DNA of 64,000 nucleotides from Bacteroides sp. 224 (GTDB taxonomy: Bacteria; Bacteroidota; Bacteroidia; Bacteroidales; Bacteroidaceae). The stretch's first letter is position 1, and each line of letters begins with the position of its first letter. This document shows, piece after piece, positions 63,668 through 64,000 of this stretch. The stretch is from NCBI RefSeq assembly GCF_010500995.1, contig NZ_QVMK01000003.1, forward strand, positions 124,001 through 188,000, read 5' to 3'. The notes beneath the pieces are model-generated. The model had not been told where the DNA came from. It did not search any database and saw nothing but the letters and a program-made list of their open reading frames with translations. The translations under genes were made by a program, and so were the position numbers.

Positions 63668-64000
63668 CTACGCATGCAAATTTAGCAATTCACTTTCCGC
63701 CTGCGCCACTGCTTTCTTCACATAATACCCTTCAGAAAGTCTTTGACTGATCTTCGTTACATTTTGCTTCATTTCATTGTAGCGTTCGGTAGTCATACCT
63801 GCAAGTATTTCATCCAGTTCGGTCAACGATTCAATAACAAATCCGATATCTTCCTTTACTATAAATGAAGCCATAGCAGCTTCCTTCCAGATAATAACAG
63901 GTAAATGGCATCGTATATACAGAGATATTTTGTGTGGAGAGTTATGTTTGAGATAAACTCCGAAATTGCCCGAACAAGTATCCAAAGAATCTCCATCCCA
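63668..64000 (-). CDS. Galactofuranosyltransferase-like glycosyltransferase (5' end cut)
   Basis: The frame is open to the right edge; only the last 110 or so residues are visible. WDGDSLDTCSGNFGVYLK, then HNSPHKISLYI, and PVIIWKEAAMASFI match the C-terminal part of bacterial GT-B galactofuranosyl transferases, where sugar-nucleotide contacts occur. The gene is 83 bp upstream of the kinase-like gene in the same direction and belongs to the same surface-polysaccharide cluster. Confidence 0.7.
   Translation of the reverse strand, partial: WDGDSLDTCSGNFGVYLKHNSPHKISLYIRCHLPVIIWKEAAMASFIVKEDIGFVIESLTELDEILAGMTTERYNEMKQNVTKISQRLSEGYYVKKAVAQAESELLNLHA

Overview
The window is chromosomal DNA of a gut-type Bacteroidales bacterium. 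I lean towards Parabacteroides or a relative, but genus cannot be fixed from sequence alone. The evidence is the promoter style (-7 element TAnnTTTG, in two clear cases with TTTG 19-20 bp upstream), the absence of Shine-Dalgarno leaders, a fimbrillin-type adhesin, a one-protein hybrid two-component regulator, GH36/GH95/GH97 lipoprotein or exported glycosidases, and the block rimP-nusA-infB followed by cvpA-sufBCDS.

Layout. 1-3.8 kb: end of a fimbrillin-like gene, a C11 (clostripain-like) lipoprotein protease and a rhomboid protease. 4-12.3 kb: an exported esterase/deacetylase, then a five-gene operon (DapA-type aldolase, sodium/solute symporter, iron alcohol dehydrogenase, PdxA2-type dehydrogenase, DUF1537 acid-sugar kinase) that looks like a sugar-acid catabolic pathway. 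12.3-18.4 kb: housekeeping genes recO, tRNA-Glu, rpsT, gyrB, a DUF3109 gene and gpmI. 18.4-39 kb: carbohydrate genes, with two clan GH-D alpha-galactosidases, a hybrid two-component sensor, GH95, an AraC regulator, a sugar MFS porter, a DUF5107/TPR protein, GH97 and aldose epimerase. No SusC/SusD pair is present. 39-53.3 kb: rnhB, a membrane pyrophosphatase, the suf iron-sulfur operon with an inserted GxxExxY gene, cvpA, infB, nusA and rimP. 53.8-60.2 kb: ecotin, a small membrane protein, a YgjP-like metallopeptidase, an ECF sigma/anti-sigma pair, argB, speA and a cupin. 60.2-64 kb: part of a surface-polysaccharide cluster (cytidylyltransferase, class V aminotransferase, CDP-glycerol-type transferase, Kdo-kinase-like protein, galactofuranosyltransferase-like end).

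The most unusual property is the non-coding DNA. I count fourteen inverted-repeat elements whose arms are mostly built from short (about 7-11 bp) near-tandem units, belonging to at least five unrelated sequence families. Most lie in gaps between genes. Several run into reading frames and encode protein tails. In one case (44746-45237) the two arms are not separated by a short loop but by a complete GxxExxY (PDDEXK-nuclease-like) gene sitting inside the suf operon. That suggests a possible gene-bearing form of an otherwise empty hairpin family. Separately, there are intergenic arrays with an exact 22-bp period. Two of them are inverted copies of one 180-bp element, 50 kb apart, each with five CGGCCG palindromes spaced two helical turns apart. 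Three other arrays, of period 22, 11 and 22 bp, have unrelated sequences.

All functional calls come from reading motifs and family resemblance by eye. No database search was run.
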